From: Phaeovulum vinaykumarii
Lineage (GTDB): Bacteria > Pseudomonadota > Alphaproteobacteria > Rhodobacterales > Rhodobacteraceae
Length of the DNA: 64,000 bases
Assembly (NCBI RefSeq): GCF_900156695.1
Contig: NZ_FTOM01000007.1
Coordinates: 1-64,000, forward strand
Direction of reading: 5' to 3'
This document shows positions 1 through 7,169 of this stretch, one piece after another; the stretch's first letter is position 1, and each line of letters begins with the position of its first letter. The notes under the pieces are model-generated. The model was not told the DNA's origin and did no database searches. It worked only from the letters and a program-made list of their open reading frames with translations. The position numbers and the translations under genes were made by a program.

Positions 1-231
1 GAACAAACCCTAGAGAGCCGATATGCAAGACCTCAGTCGCCTGAACGACCAAACCGCCCGCATATCCCTTCATGCATCCAATAATGTCAAAGAGCGTGAA
101 AAAACGAACAGAACCGCCAAAATTGCTTGGCGCTCCCAGCCCGCTTCTCCAGAATTTTGCAACCCGACGAGGCGATCGTTTCCTTTCGTCTCCGGCGAGC
201 CGCCGTCCGGTGCAGCGTTTGCTGCGTCGGT
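1..231 (-). promoter_or_regulatory. rRNA operon leader (transcribed leftward off the window)
   Basis: Read on the minus strand, this stretch has a T-rich tract followed by GCTCTTTGACA (85-95), a good match to the boxA antitermination element of bacterial 16S leaders. A GGGATATG...GGGCGGTTTGG segment follows, which I associate with Rhodobacterales rRNA leaders. It lies downstream of a strong rrn-like promoter (239-267). The 16S gene itself would begin just left of position 1 and is not in the window. No protein-coding gene is supported here. Confidence 0.65.
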
Positions 232-238
232 GAGGGGC

Positions 239-267
239 TTTCTACGCACAGTGATCGGGGGCCGCAA
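239..267 (-). promoter_or_regulatory. putative rrn promoter
   Basis: On the minus strand there is a -35 TTGCGG (262-267), a 17-nt spacer and a -10 TAGAAA (239-244). An A/T-rich run lies just upstream, resembling an UP element, and a boxA leader lies downstream. The arrangement fits an rRNA promoter of this bacterial group. No transcription start was measured; the predicted start is near position 232. Confidence 0.6.
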
Positions 268-406
268 GAGGCTTTTTGCATCTTCGTGCATTTTTCTTCC
301 GCCGCCCCGTTTTTGTTCAGGGAATGCCCCTGCTGCGTGCGCGCCGGGCACGGGCCGGCTTCTGCACCCCCCGCCCCCGCGCCGGGTTTGACACCCCCGA
401 AACGAC

Positions 407-438
407 AAGGGGCCGAGTCGTGTCCCGACTCGGCCCCT
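407..438 (-). terminator. intrinsic terminator after pssA
   Basis: A perfect 14-bp inverted repeat (407-420 with 425-438, loop TGTC) sits 28 bases beyond the pssA stop. Short T stretches follow on the minus strand. It separates pssA from the rrn promoter, which reads in the same direction. Confidence 0.75.
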
Positions 439-465
439 TCGTTGTCTTGCGCGCGCGCGGGCGGA

Positions 466-1272
466 TCAGATCAGATCCCGCCCCCGGCGCGCCCGCACGG
501 CCTGCAACAGCCCCGCAAGATAGAGAAGATCGGCCACCACGAAGAACAGCCAGAACCGCGTGAACAGCATCCCCACGACCACCGCCGTCAACAGCAGCGA
601 CCAGCGCGACCAGGCCCGCGGCACCTTCATCGCCTTGGGCGAGAAGGTCGGGATGCGCGAGATCATCAGCGCCCCCACGATCCCCAGCCAGAGCGCCACC
701 AGCATCGGCGCGGCCGACAGATCGACCACCCCCGCCTGCGCCAGAAACGCCGGGAAAAGCGCCAGCATCGCCCCCGCGGGCGAGGGCACGCCGGTGAAAT
801 GCTTGACCCCGTCGGGGGTGGGCTCGTCGCGGGCCACGTTGAACCGGGCCAGCCGCAGGCAGGCGCAGCAGACATAGACCAGCACGAAGACCCAGCCCAG
901 GCTGGCCAGCCCGCCATCGGCCGAGGACAGGCTGAAGCGATAGATCAACAGACCCGGCGCCACCCCGAAACACAGGAAATCCGACAGCGAATCGAGTTCG
1001 GCGCCGAAATCCGAGGTCGCGCGCAACCTTCGGGCGATCAAGCCGTCGAGCCCGTCGAGCACGGCGGCGAGAATCAGCAGCACCAGCGCGATCTCGAATC
1101 GCTCGGCAAAGACGAAGCGAATCGAGGTCAGCCCCAGGCACATCGCCGTCATCGTCACGAGATTGGGCAACAGCAGCAGCGCCGGCACGGGTTCGCCCGT
1201 GCGCGACACCGGCCCGCGTGTTGTCCCCTGCGTGTCGGCGGCGCCCTCGGCGGGCGTGGGGTCGTCGGTCAT
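466..1272 (-). CDS. pssA: CDP-diacylglycerol--serine O-phosphatidyltransferase
   Basis: Makes phosphatidylserine from CDP-diacylglycerol and L-serine at the inner membrane, the first step toward phosphatidylethanolamine. The 268-aa product carries the CDP-alcohol phosphatidyltransferase signature D76-G-x2-A-R81...G90-x3-D94-x3-D98, with several hydrophobic segments before and after it. The start has an AAGGAG ribosome site. The first ~30 residues are a polar, probably disordered extension. It lies 34 bases after psd, which uses its product, so the two very likely form one operon. Confidence 0.93.
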   Translation of the reverse strand: MTDDPTPAEGAADTQGTTRGPVSRTGEPVPALLLLPNLVTMTAMCLGLTSIRFVFAERFEIALVLLILAAVLDGLDGLIARRLRATSDFGAELDSLSDFLCFGVAPGLLIYRFSLSSADGGLASLGWVFVLVYVCCACLRLARFNVARDEPTPDGVKHFTGVPSPAGAMLALFPAFLAQAGVVDLSAAPMLVALWLGIVGALMISRIPTFSPKAMKVPRAWSRWSLLLTAVVVGMLFTRFWLFFVVADLLYLAGLLQAVRARRGRDLI

Positions 1273-1306
1273 CTTCTCTCCTTGTCGTGAAGCCGGGGCG
1301 CCGGGA

Positions 1307-2005
1307 TCAATGCCCGAAGCCCGCGCGCGCGCGTTCCTCGCCGGTCAGATCGGCCAGAACGGTTTCACCCGCCACCATGGTCTGCCCCGGACAGACCAGC
1401 GTCTGCGTCTCCGCCGGCAGGTAGACATCCAGCCGCGAGCCGAAGCGGATCAGCCCGAAGCGTTCGCCACAGGAGACGATCCGCCCCTCGTTGACGAAGC
1501 ACACGATGCGGCGCGCCACCAGCCCGGCAATCTGCACGGTGCCGATCCTGGTGCCGTCCTCCATCTCGATGGTGACGCAGTTGCGTTCATTGTCCACCGA
1601 GGCCTTGTCGAGCGAGGCGTTGAAGAACTTGCCCTTGCGGTAGCCGATCTTGACCACCCGGCCCGGCACCGGGGCGCGGTTCACGTGGCAGTTGAAAACG
1701 TTCATGAAGATGGCCACGCGCGGCAGCGGCTCGGAGCCCAGCTCCAGCTCGGGCGGGGGCACCGCGTGATCGACCAGCGACACCACGCCATCGGCCGGCG
1801 CGATGACCAGCCCCTTGCGCTGCGGCGTCACCCGCACCGGGTCACGGAAGAAGTAATAGCACCATACCGTCAGCCCCAGGCAGAGCCAGCCCAGCGGATC
1901 GGAAATGAAGAAGGCGACAAGGGTGACGGCGGCAAAGATGCCGACAAACCGCCAGCCCTCGGGGTGCATCGGTTTGAGAAAGGTGGACAACATGCTGACC
2001 GACAT
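1307..2005 (-). CDS. psd: phosphatidylserine decarboxylase proenzyme
   Basis: Converts phosphatidylserine to phosphatidylethanolamine at the membrane. The 232-aa product is the short bacterial form, with a hydrophobic N-terminal part (about residues 20-50). Near the C-terminus is RFGSR, whose Gly189-Ser190 bond is the expected self-cleavage site that creates the pyruvoyl cofactor. The start is preceded by GGAGG. It is the first gene of a likely psd-pssA operon. Nothing looks broken. Confidence 0.93.
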   Translation of the reverse strand: MSVSMLSTFLKPMHPEGWRFVGIFAAVTLVAFFISDPLGWLCLGLTVWCYYFFRDPVRVTPQRKGLVIAPADGVVSLVDHAVPPPELELGSEPLPRVAIFMNVFNCHVNRAPVPGRVVKIGYRKGKFFNASLDKASVDNERNCVTIEMEDGTRIGTVQIAGLVARRIVCFVNEGRIVSCGERFGLIRFGSRLDVYLPAETQTLVCPGQTMVAGETVLADLTGEERARAGFGH

Positions 2006-2207
2006 GGCCGGACCTCCGCTTGTTTCACTGGCTTTCGATGCTTAGACGAACGCGGGCGCGTTGCAACTGCGCTTAACGCCCCGGCCCGGCGGGGGAGGCC
2101 CCGCAGGGGGGGGACGAATCGCGCCCCCCCGCCCCGCGCTTGCGTCCGGTGGACGGCGCGATTCGCCCCCTGCCCCCGCAGCACAAGACGCACAGCCCGG
2201 CATGAAA

Positions 2208-2233
2208 GAAGCCGGGCCCGAAGACCCGGCTTC
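2208..2233 (-). terminator. intrinsic terminator after rne
   Basis: A 9-bp stem (2208-2216 with 2225-2233) with an 8-nt loop lies 25 bases past the rne stop. On the minus strand it is followed by a short T run. It separates rne from psd-pssA, which read the same way. Confidence 0.65.
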
Positions 2234-2257
2234 CTGCATCTGTGAAACGGAATGCCC

Positions 2258-5200
2258 TCAGCGGGCGAGCGACCACCAGCCACGCCGCTTGGGGCGATCC
2301 GCGTCGTCTTCGCTGTCCCCCGTCGCCGTCTCCGCACCGCCCGTCTTGGCGCCACCCGGTGCCGCGTTGGACGGACCATCGCCCGCCAGCGTGTCAGGCG
2401 CTGCATTGGGCCAGAGCGCATCAGGCTGTGCCGGTGCAACCGCATCGGTCGGCGCAGGCTGCGCAGGGGCCGCCTCGGCCACCGCCTCGACAACAGCTTC
2501 GGGCGCAGTTTCCGCGACCTCCGCCACAGGGGCGGCCTCAGGGGCGGCTTCCGCATCCGCGGGCGCCACCGGCACGTCCTCGGCCGTCACGGCCGGCGTG
2601 GGCGCTTCGGCAACAGCCTCTTCCGCAGCTGTCTCGGGCGCGACGGTCTCGGGCGCGCTTTCAGCGGGCGCCTCCGTCTCGGGCTTCTTGCGCGACCGGG
2701 TGCTGCGGCTGCGGCTACGCGGCTTCTTGGGGGCCGGCGCATCGCCTTCCGCGGCGGGATCGGCGCGTGCATCATCGGCGGGCGCGGCCTCTTCGGACGC
2801 CGCGTCCTCGGCGGTCTCCGCCTCGGCCTCGAGCCGGGCACTGCGGCGCGACCGGCGGCGGCGCGCGGGTTTGGCCTCGGCCTCCTCGGCGGCGGGCGCC
2901 TCGCCCGTCTCCTCGGACGCGGCCTCATCCTCGTCCCCCTCGGCGCCGGCATCCGCATCGGACCCGCTCTCCGCATCCCCGTCCGACCGCTTCTTGCGGC
3001 GCCGACGGCGCTTCTTCTTGCGCGGCTCTTCCTCGCCCGCGGGGGGCGGCGGCGCAGCGTCGGACACCTCCTCGATCGGGTCTTCCTCGACCTCGAGCTC
3101 GGCCTCGTCCTCGTCGATCTCGGCCATCAGCCGGGCATCGACCGACACCACGTGATGAGCGGGCTCGGGCACGACGCGCGTCGCGGTCTTGAACTTCTCG
3201 AGCGTGTAATCGGGGCTGACCAGCGCGCCGTCGGCCTCGATGCGCACCGACAGCCCATAGCGGGCCTCGATCCCGGCGATATGCTCGCGCTTGGCGTTCA
3301 TCAGGTAGTTGGCCACCGCCACCGGCGCGCGCAACAGAACCTCGCGCGAGCGCTTGCGGGTGCCCTCTTCCTCGATCTGGCGCAGGATCTGGAGCGCAAG
3401 GCTCTCGTCCGAGCGGATCAGCCCGGTGCCGTGGCAATGCGGACAGGGCTGCGTCGTCATCTCGATCATGCCGGGGCGCAGGCGCTGGCGCGACATCTCC
3501 AGCAGGCCGAAGCCCGAGATGCGGCCGACCTGGATGCGGGCGCGGTCGGTCTTCAGCTTCTCCTTGAGACGCTTCTCGACGGCCGCGTTGTTCTTGCGCT
3601 CCTCCATGTCGATGAAGTCGATCACGATCAGCCCGGCCAGGTCACGCAGACGCAGCTGGCGCGCGATCTCCTCGGCGGCCTCGAGGTTGGTCTTGAGCGC
3701 GGTCTCCTCGATCGAGCCTTCCTTGGTGGCGCGGCCCGAGTTGACGTCGATGGCCACCAGCGCCTCGGTGACGCCGATGACGATATAACCGCCCGACTTG
3801 AGCTGCACGACCGGGTTGAACATCCCCGCCAGGTAGCTTTCCACCTGATAGCGCGCAAACAGCGGCAGCGGCTCGGCGTAATGCTTCACGTTCTTGGCAT
3901 GCGACGGCATGATCATCTTCATGAAGTCCTTGGCCGCGCGATAGCCGCGATCGCCCTCGACCAGAACCTCGTCGATCTCCTTGGAATAGAGATCGCGGAT
4001 CGACCGCTTGATCAGGTCGCCTTCCTCGTAGATGGGCGCGGGCGCGACCGACTTGAGCGTCAGATCGCGGATCTGTTCCCACAGCCGCATCAGATATTCG
4101 TAATCGCGCCGGATCTCGGTGCGGGTGCGCTGGCTGCCGGCGGTGCGGATGATGAGCCCCGCGCCCTGCGGCACCTCAAGCTCGGCGGCGATCTCCTTGA
4201 GCTTCTTGCGGTCCGCGGCATTGGTGATCTTGCGCGAGATGCCGCCGCCGCGCGCGGTATTGGGCATGAGCACGCAATACCGGCCGGCCAGCGACAGATA
4301 GGTGGTCAGCGCCGCACCCTTGTTGCCGCGTTCTTCCTTGACCACCTGCACCAGCATGATCTGGCGCACCTTGATCACTTCCTGGATCTTGTAGCGGCGC
4401 GGGCGCGGCTTGCGCGGCTGGGCGATTTCCTCGGCCACATCCTCGTCGGCCACCGATTCGATCTCGTCGTCGGTGTCGGCGGCGTGATCTGCCGCGACAT
4501 AGGGCGCGTCGTCCGCGGTCTCGTCGTCGCCCTGATCGGCATGGTCGGCGGACGCGGCAGCTTTGGCGCCCTCGTTGTCCTCCGCCCCGTTTTCATCGGT
4601 GGCGGCTTCGGCGTCTTGCGCCTCCGGTGCGGCTTCGGGGGCGGCGTCAGCCGTGGTGTCGTCCCCCGTGCTGGCATCCGTCGCAGCATCCGTCGTCGTG
4701 GTGTCGGCCACAGCCTCCGGCGCGGCGGCCACGGGCGTTTCGGCCACATCCCCCCCAGCGTTGCCCCCCCCAGCGTCGGCCCCCTCGGCGTCGGGCCCCT
4801 CGGCGTCGGGCCCCTCGGCGTCGGGATCGCGCACTTCCATGCCGGGGATCTCGTCGCTGCGCGTCACCGGATCCGACGACGCCAGCGCCGCCGGGGCGCT
4901 GTTACCGCCACGACGGCTGCGACGGCGCGACGACCGTCCGCCGCCCGAGCTGGCGCCGGTTTCCTCGGCCTCCTCGCGCTCGGCCAGGGCGCGCTCCTCC
5001 TCGAGAAGCGCCTGACGATCCGCGACGGGGATCTGGTAATAATCGGGGTGGATCTCGGCGAAAGCCAGGAAGCCATGGCGGTTGCCGCCGTAATCGACGA
5101 AGGCCGCCTGAAGCGAGGGTTCGACCCGCGTGACCTTCGCCAGATAGATGTTCCCGGCCAGTTGCCGCTTGTTTACCGTTTCAAAGTCAAATTCTTCGAC

Positions 5201-5272
5201 CTTGTTGCCGTCCACCACCACGACGCGGGTCTCTTCCGCGTGGGTGGCATCGATGAGCATCTTCTTTGCCAT
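2258..5272 (-). CDS. rne: ribonuclease E
   Basis: Endoribonuclease of mRNA decay and rRNA/tRNA processing and scaffold of the degradosome. I place the start at MAKKML (5272), the conserved family start, giving 1004 aa. The S1 RNA-binding domain begins near residue 35 and is split by an acidic, low-complexity insert of about 200 residues, as in other alphaproteobacterial RNase E. It contains three copies of a DAEGP-type repeat encoded by a ~15-bp tandem repeat at 4773-4825. The 5'-sensor/DNase I-like catalytic core follows, then the Zn-link motif CPHCHGTG. The C-terminal third is a disordered Ala/Pro/Glu/Arg-rich scaffold ending in RRGWWSLAR. Confidence 0.95.
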   Translation of the reverse strand: MAKKMLIDATHAEETRVVVVDGNKVEEFDFETVNKRQLAGNIYLAKVTRVEPSLQAAFVDYGGNRHGFLAFAEIHPDYYQIPVADRQALLEEERALAEREEAEETGASSGGGRSSRRRSRRGGNSAPAALASSDPVTRSDEIPGMEVRDPDAEGPDAEGPDAEGADAGGGNAGGDVAETPVAAAPEAVADTTTTDAATDASTGDDTTADAAPEAAPEAQDAEAATDENGAEDNEGAKAAASADHADQGDDETADDAPYVAADHAADTDDEIESVADEDVAEEIAQPRKPRPRRYKIQEVIKVRQIMLVQVVKEERGNKGAALTTYLSLAGRYCVLMPNTARGGGISRKITNAADRKKLKEIAAELEVPQGAGLIIRTAGSQRTRTEIRRDYEYLMRLWEQIRDLTLKSVAPAPIYEEGDLIKRSIRDLYSKEIDEVLVEGDRGYRAAKDFMKMIMPSHAKNVKHYAEPLPLFARYQVESYLAGMFNPVVQLKSGGYIVIGVTEALVAIDVNSGRATKEGSIEETALKTNLEAAEEIARQLRLRDLAGLIVIDFIDMEERKNNAAVEKRLKEKLKTDRARIQVGRISGFGLLEMSRQRLRPGMIEMTTQPCPHCHGTGLIRSDESLALQILRQIEEEGTRKRSREVLLRAPVAVANYLMNAKREHIAGIEARYGLSVRIEADGALVSPDYTLEKFKTATRVVPEPAHHVVSVDARLMAEIDEDEAELEVEEDPIEEVSDAAPPPPAGEEEPRKKKRRRRRKKRSDGDAESGSDADAGAEGDEDEAASEETGEAPAAEEAEAKPARRRRSRRSARLEAEAETAEDAASEEAAPADDARADPAAEGDAPAPKKPRSRSRSTRSRKKPETEAPAESAPETVAPETAAEEAVAEAPTPAVTAEDVPVAPADAEAAPEAAPVAEVAETAPEAVVEAVAEAAPAQPAPTDAVAPAQPDALWPNAAPDTLAGDGPSNAAPGGAKTGGAETATGDSEDDADRPKRRGWWSLAR

Positions 5273-5638
5273 GTGATCCATTCGGGCAGCCGCCGTCACC
5301 GCCGCGCCAGGGGCGCGGGGGGCTTGGTCTCTGCCGATCCGTTGAAGCGATGGCGGCGCCATTGCAGGCCGGTGCGGCGCTCTGCCAGCCCCCGTATGCC
5401 TGTTCCGATGTCGCTCGTCTCATCGCGGTTTGTCCCAGTCGCCCCCGAAGCGGCGCCATTTATTGAAACCCAGGCGGCCCTTGACCCGATCATGGGTCTG
5501 GAACGCCGGGCGATAGCTGGTCTTCCGACCGATCGGATGATCCAAGGGGGGCCCTTTCACGGGGGCGATCCGCACCTGAAATCAGCGAAACTCTTGTGTC
5601 CGGGCACCGCTTATGGCGGCGCAGACCGATACAGCCCG
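5273..5638 (-). promoter_or_regulatory. long 5' leader of rne
   Basis: No gene is supported between the rne start codon and a promoter-like element at 5639-5668. The resulting leader would be about 360 nt. RNase E in E. coli controls its own level by cleaving a similarly long leader. Whether this one works the same way is inference. Confidence 0.4.
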
Positions 5639-5668
5639 ACTTTAGCGGGCCAGGTGCGACATATACAA
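5639..5668 (-). promoter_or_regulatory. putative rne promoter
   Basis: Minus strand: -35 TTGTAT (5663-5668), 18-nt spacer, -10 TAAAGT (5639-5644), inside a locally A/T-rich stretch. From here to the end of dctD at 5835 I see nothing coding. Confidence 0.45.
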
Positions 5669-5834
5669 CCGCTTTTTCATTAACTTTCCGCTAACGATAC
5701 CCCGGAACCGGCGCGACCTTTCCGCCGCCCCCGCCCCAAGCGCACCGCCCCAAGCGCACCCGCCTGAAAGGACAGGCGCGCGCGACAGGGCCCGCCGCCA
5801 CAGCTGCGCGCGCCCTGACGTCCAACCCCGCCGG

Positions 5835-7166
5835 TCACAGATAATCCGACCGGCTCAGCCCGTATTTGGCCATCTTCTCGTTGAGGGTGCGCCGCGGCAG
5901 GCACAATTCCTCCATCACCGCGGTGATCGAGCCCTTGTGCCGGCGCATCGTGTTGTCGATCAGCATCTTCTCGAAGCTCTCGACATATTCCTTGAGCGGC
6001 TTGCCCTCGGTGGTCATGGCGGGGCCGGCTTCCTCGTTGTCGGCCATCAGGAGCGAGGCGATCGAGCCCGTCCCGCGCCGGTTCTGCAACACCGCGCGCT
6101 CGGCCACGTTGATCAGCTGGCGCACATTGCCCGGCCAGGGCGCCTGAAGCAGCTGCGCGGCCTCCTGGGCGGTGACCTCGGGGGCCTCGCAGCCGTATTC
6201 CTCGGCGAATTGCTCGGTCATCCGGGTGAACAGCGTCAGGATATCCTCGCCGCGGGTGCGCAGGGGCGGCAGCGTGATCTTCATCGCCGCCAGCCGGTAA
6301 TAGAGATCGGGGCGCAAGGCATCCTCGAGGGTGCGGCCCTCGCCATGGGTGTTGCAGATGGCGATGATGCGGGTTTCGGCGGGGCTGCCCTGTTCGTTGA
6401 TGAAGGTCAGAAGCCGCGCCTGAAGCGCCTGCGACAGCGCCTCGACATCCTCGAGGCAGAGCGTGCCGCCGCGGGCTTCCTCGACCAGCGGGATCACCCC
6501 GCCCTCCTCGATCGGGCCGAAAAGCCGCGCCGACAGGATATCCTCGGAGAAGGCCGCGCAGGAGATCACCACGAACTTGCGGCCTGCGCGCGGGCCCACG
6601 GCATGCAGCGCATGCGCGACCAGCGTCTTGCCGGTGCCGGTCTCGCCGTCGATCAGGACGTGGCCGTCGGCCTGGCCCAGATCGAGGATATCCTCGCGCA
6701 GCCGCTCCATCGGTGCCGAGGTGCCGATCAGCTTGCCCATGACCTGCGCGCCCTCGGCCAGATCGCGGCGCAGCGCGCGGTTGTCCAGCGTCATGCGCCG
6801 GGCCTGCGTGGCCTTCTTGGCCAGCTCGGTCATGCGGTCGGGGTTGAAGGGCTTTTCCATGAAGTCCATCGCGCCCAGCCGCATCGCCTCGACCGCCATC
6901 GGCACGTCGCCATGCCCGGTGATCATGATGACCGGCAGCCCCGAATCGATCCCCATCAGCCGCTTGAGAAACGCCATCCCGTCCATGCCGGGCATGCGGA
7001 TGTCGGAAATCACCACGCCGGGCCAGTCGGGCCCGATGACCTTGAGCGCCTCCTCGGCGCAGGCATAGGTTTCGGTGTCGAAGCCCGACAGCGCCAGCCA
7101 TTGGCTGACCGACTGGCGCATGTCCTCTTCGTCATCGACGATGGCGACTTTCATCATTCGTGCCAT
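5835..7166 (-). CDS. dctD: DctD-type response regulator (NtrC family, GAFTGA missing)
   Basis: 443-aa regulator made of a receiver domain (residues 1-120, acidic pocket D11/D12, phosphorylation site D55), an AAA+ domain (Walker A GETGTGKT at 174-181) and a C-terminal Fis-type helix-turn-helix. It resembles DctD, which activates C4-dicarboxylate transporter genes. The sigma-54 contact loop GAFTGA is absent: the segment from LFG (215) to the Walker B region (GGTLCLED, 233-240) is several residues shorter than in sigma-54 activators and Walker B is atypical. It may therefore work without sigma-54. It lies 3 bp downstream of its partner kinase. Confidence 0.8.
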   Translation of the reverse strand: MARMMKVAIVDDEEDMRQSVSQWLALSGFDTETYACAEEALKVIGPDWPGVVISDIRMPGMDGMAFLKRLMGIDSGLPVIMITGHGDVPMAVEAMRLGAMDFMEKPFNPDRMTELAKKATQARRMTLDNRALRRDLAEGAQVMGKLIGTSAPMERLREDILDLGQADGHVLIDGETGTGKTLVAHALHAVGPRAGRKFVVISCAAFSEDILSARLFGPIEEGGVIPLVEEARGGTLCLEDVEALSQALQARLLTFINEQGSPAETRIIAICNTHGEGRTLEDALRPDLYYRLAAMKITLPPLRTRGEDILTLFTRMTEQFAEEYGCEAPEVTAQEAAQLLQAPWPGNVRQLINVAERAVLQNRRGTGSIASLLMADNEEAGPAMTTEGKPLKEYVESFEKMLIDNTMRRHKGSITAVMEELCLPRRTLNEKMAKYGLSRSDYL

Positions 7167-7169
7167 GGG

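Noticed and set aside
2252-5683. A 1143-codon open frame on the plus strand opposite rne
   Set aside because: It is the GC-rich antisense shadow of rne, with composition of long His/Arg/Leu runs and no family similarity.
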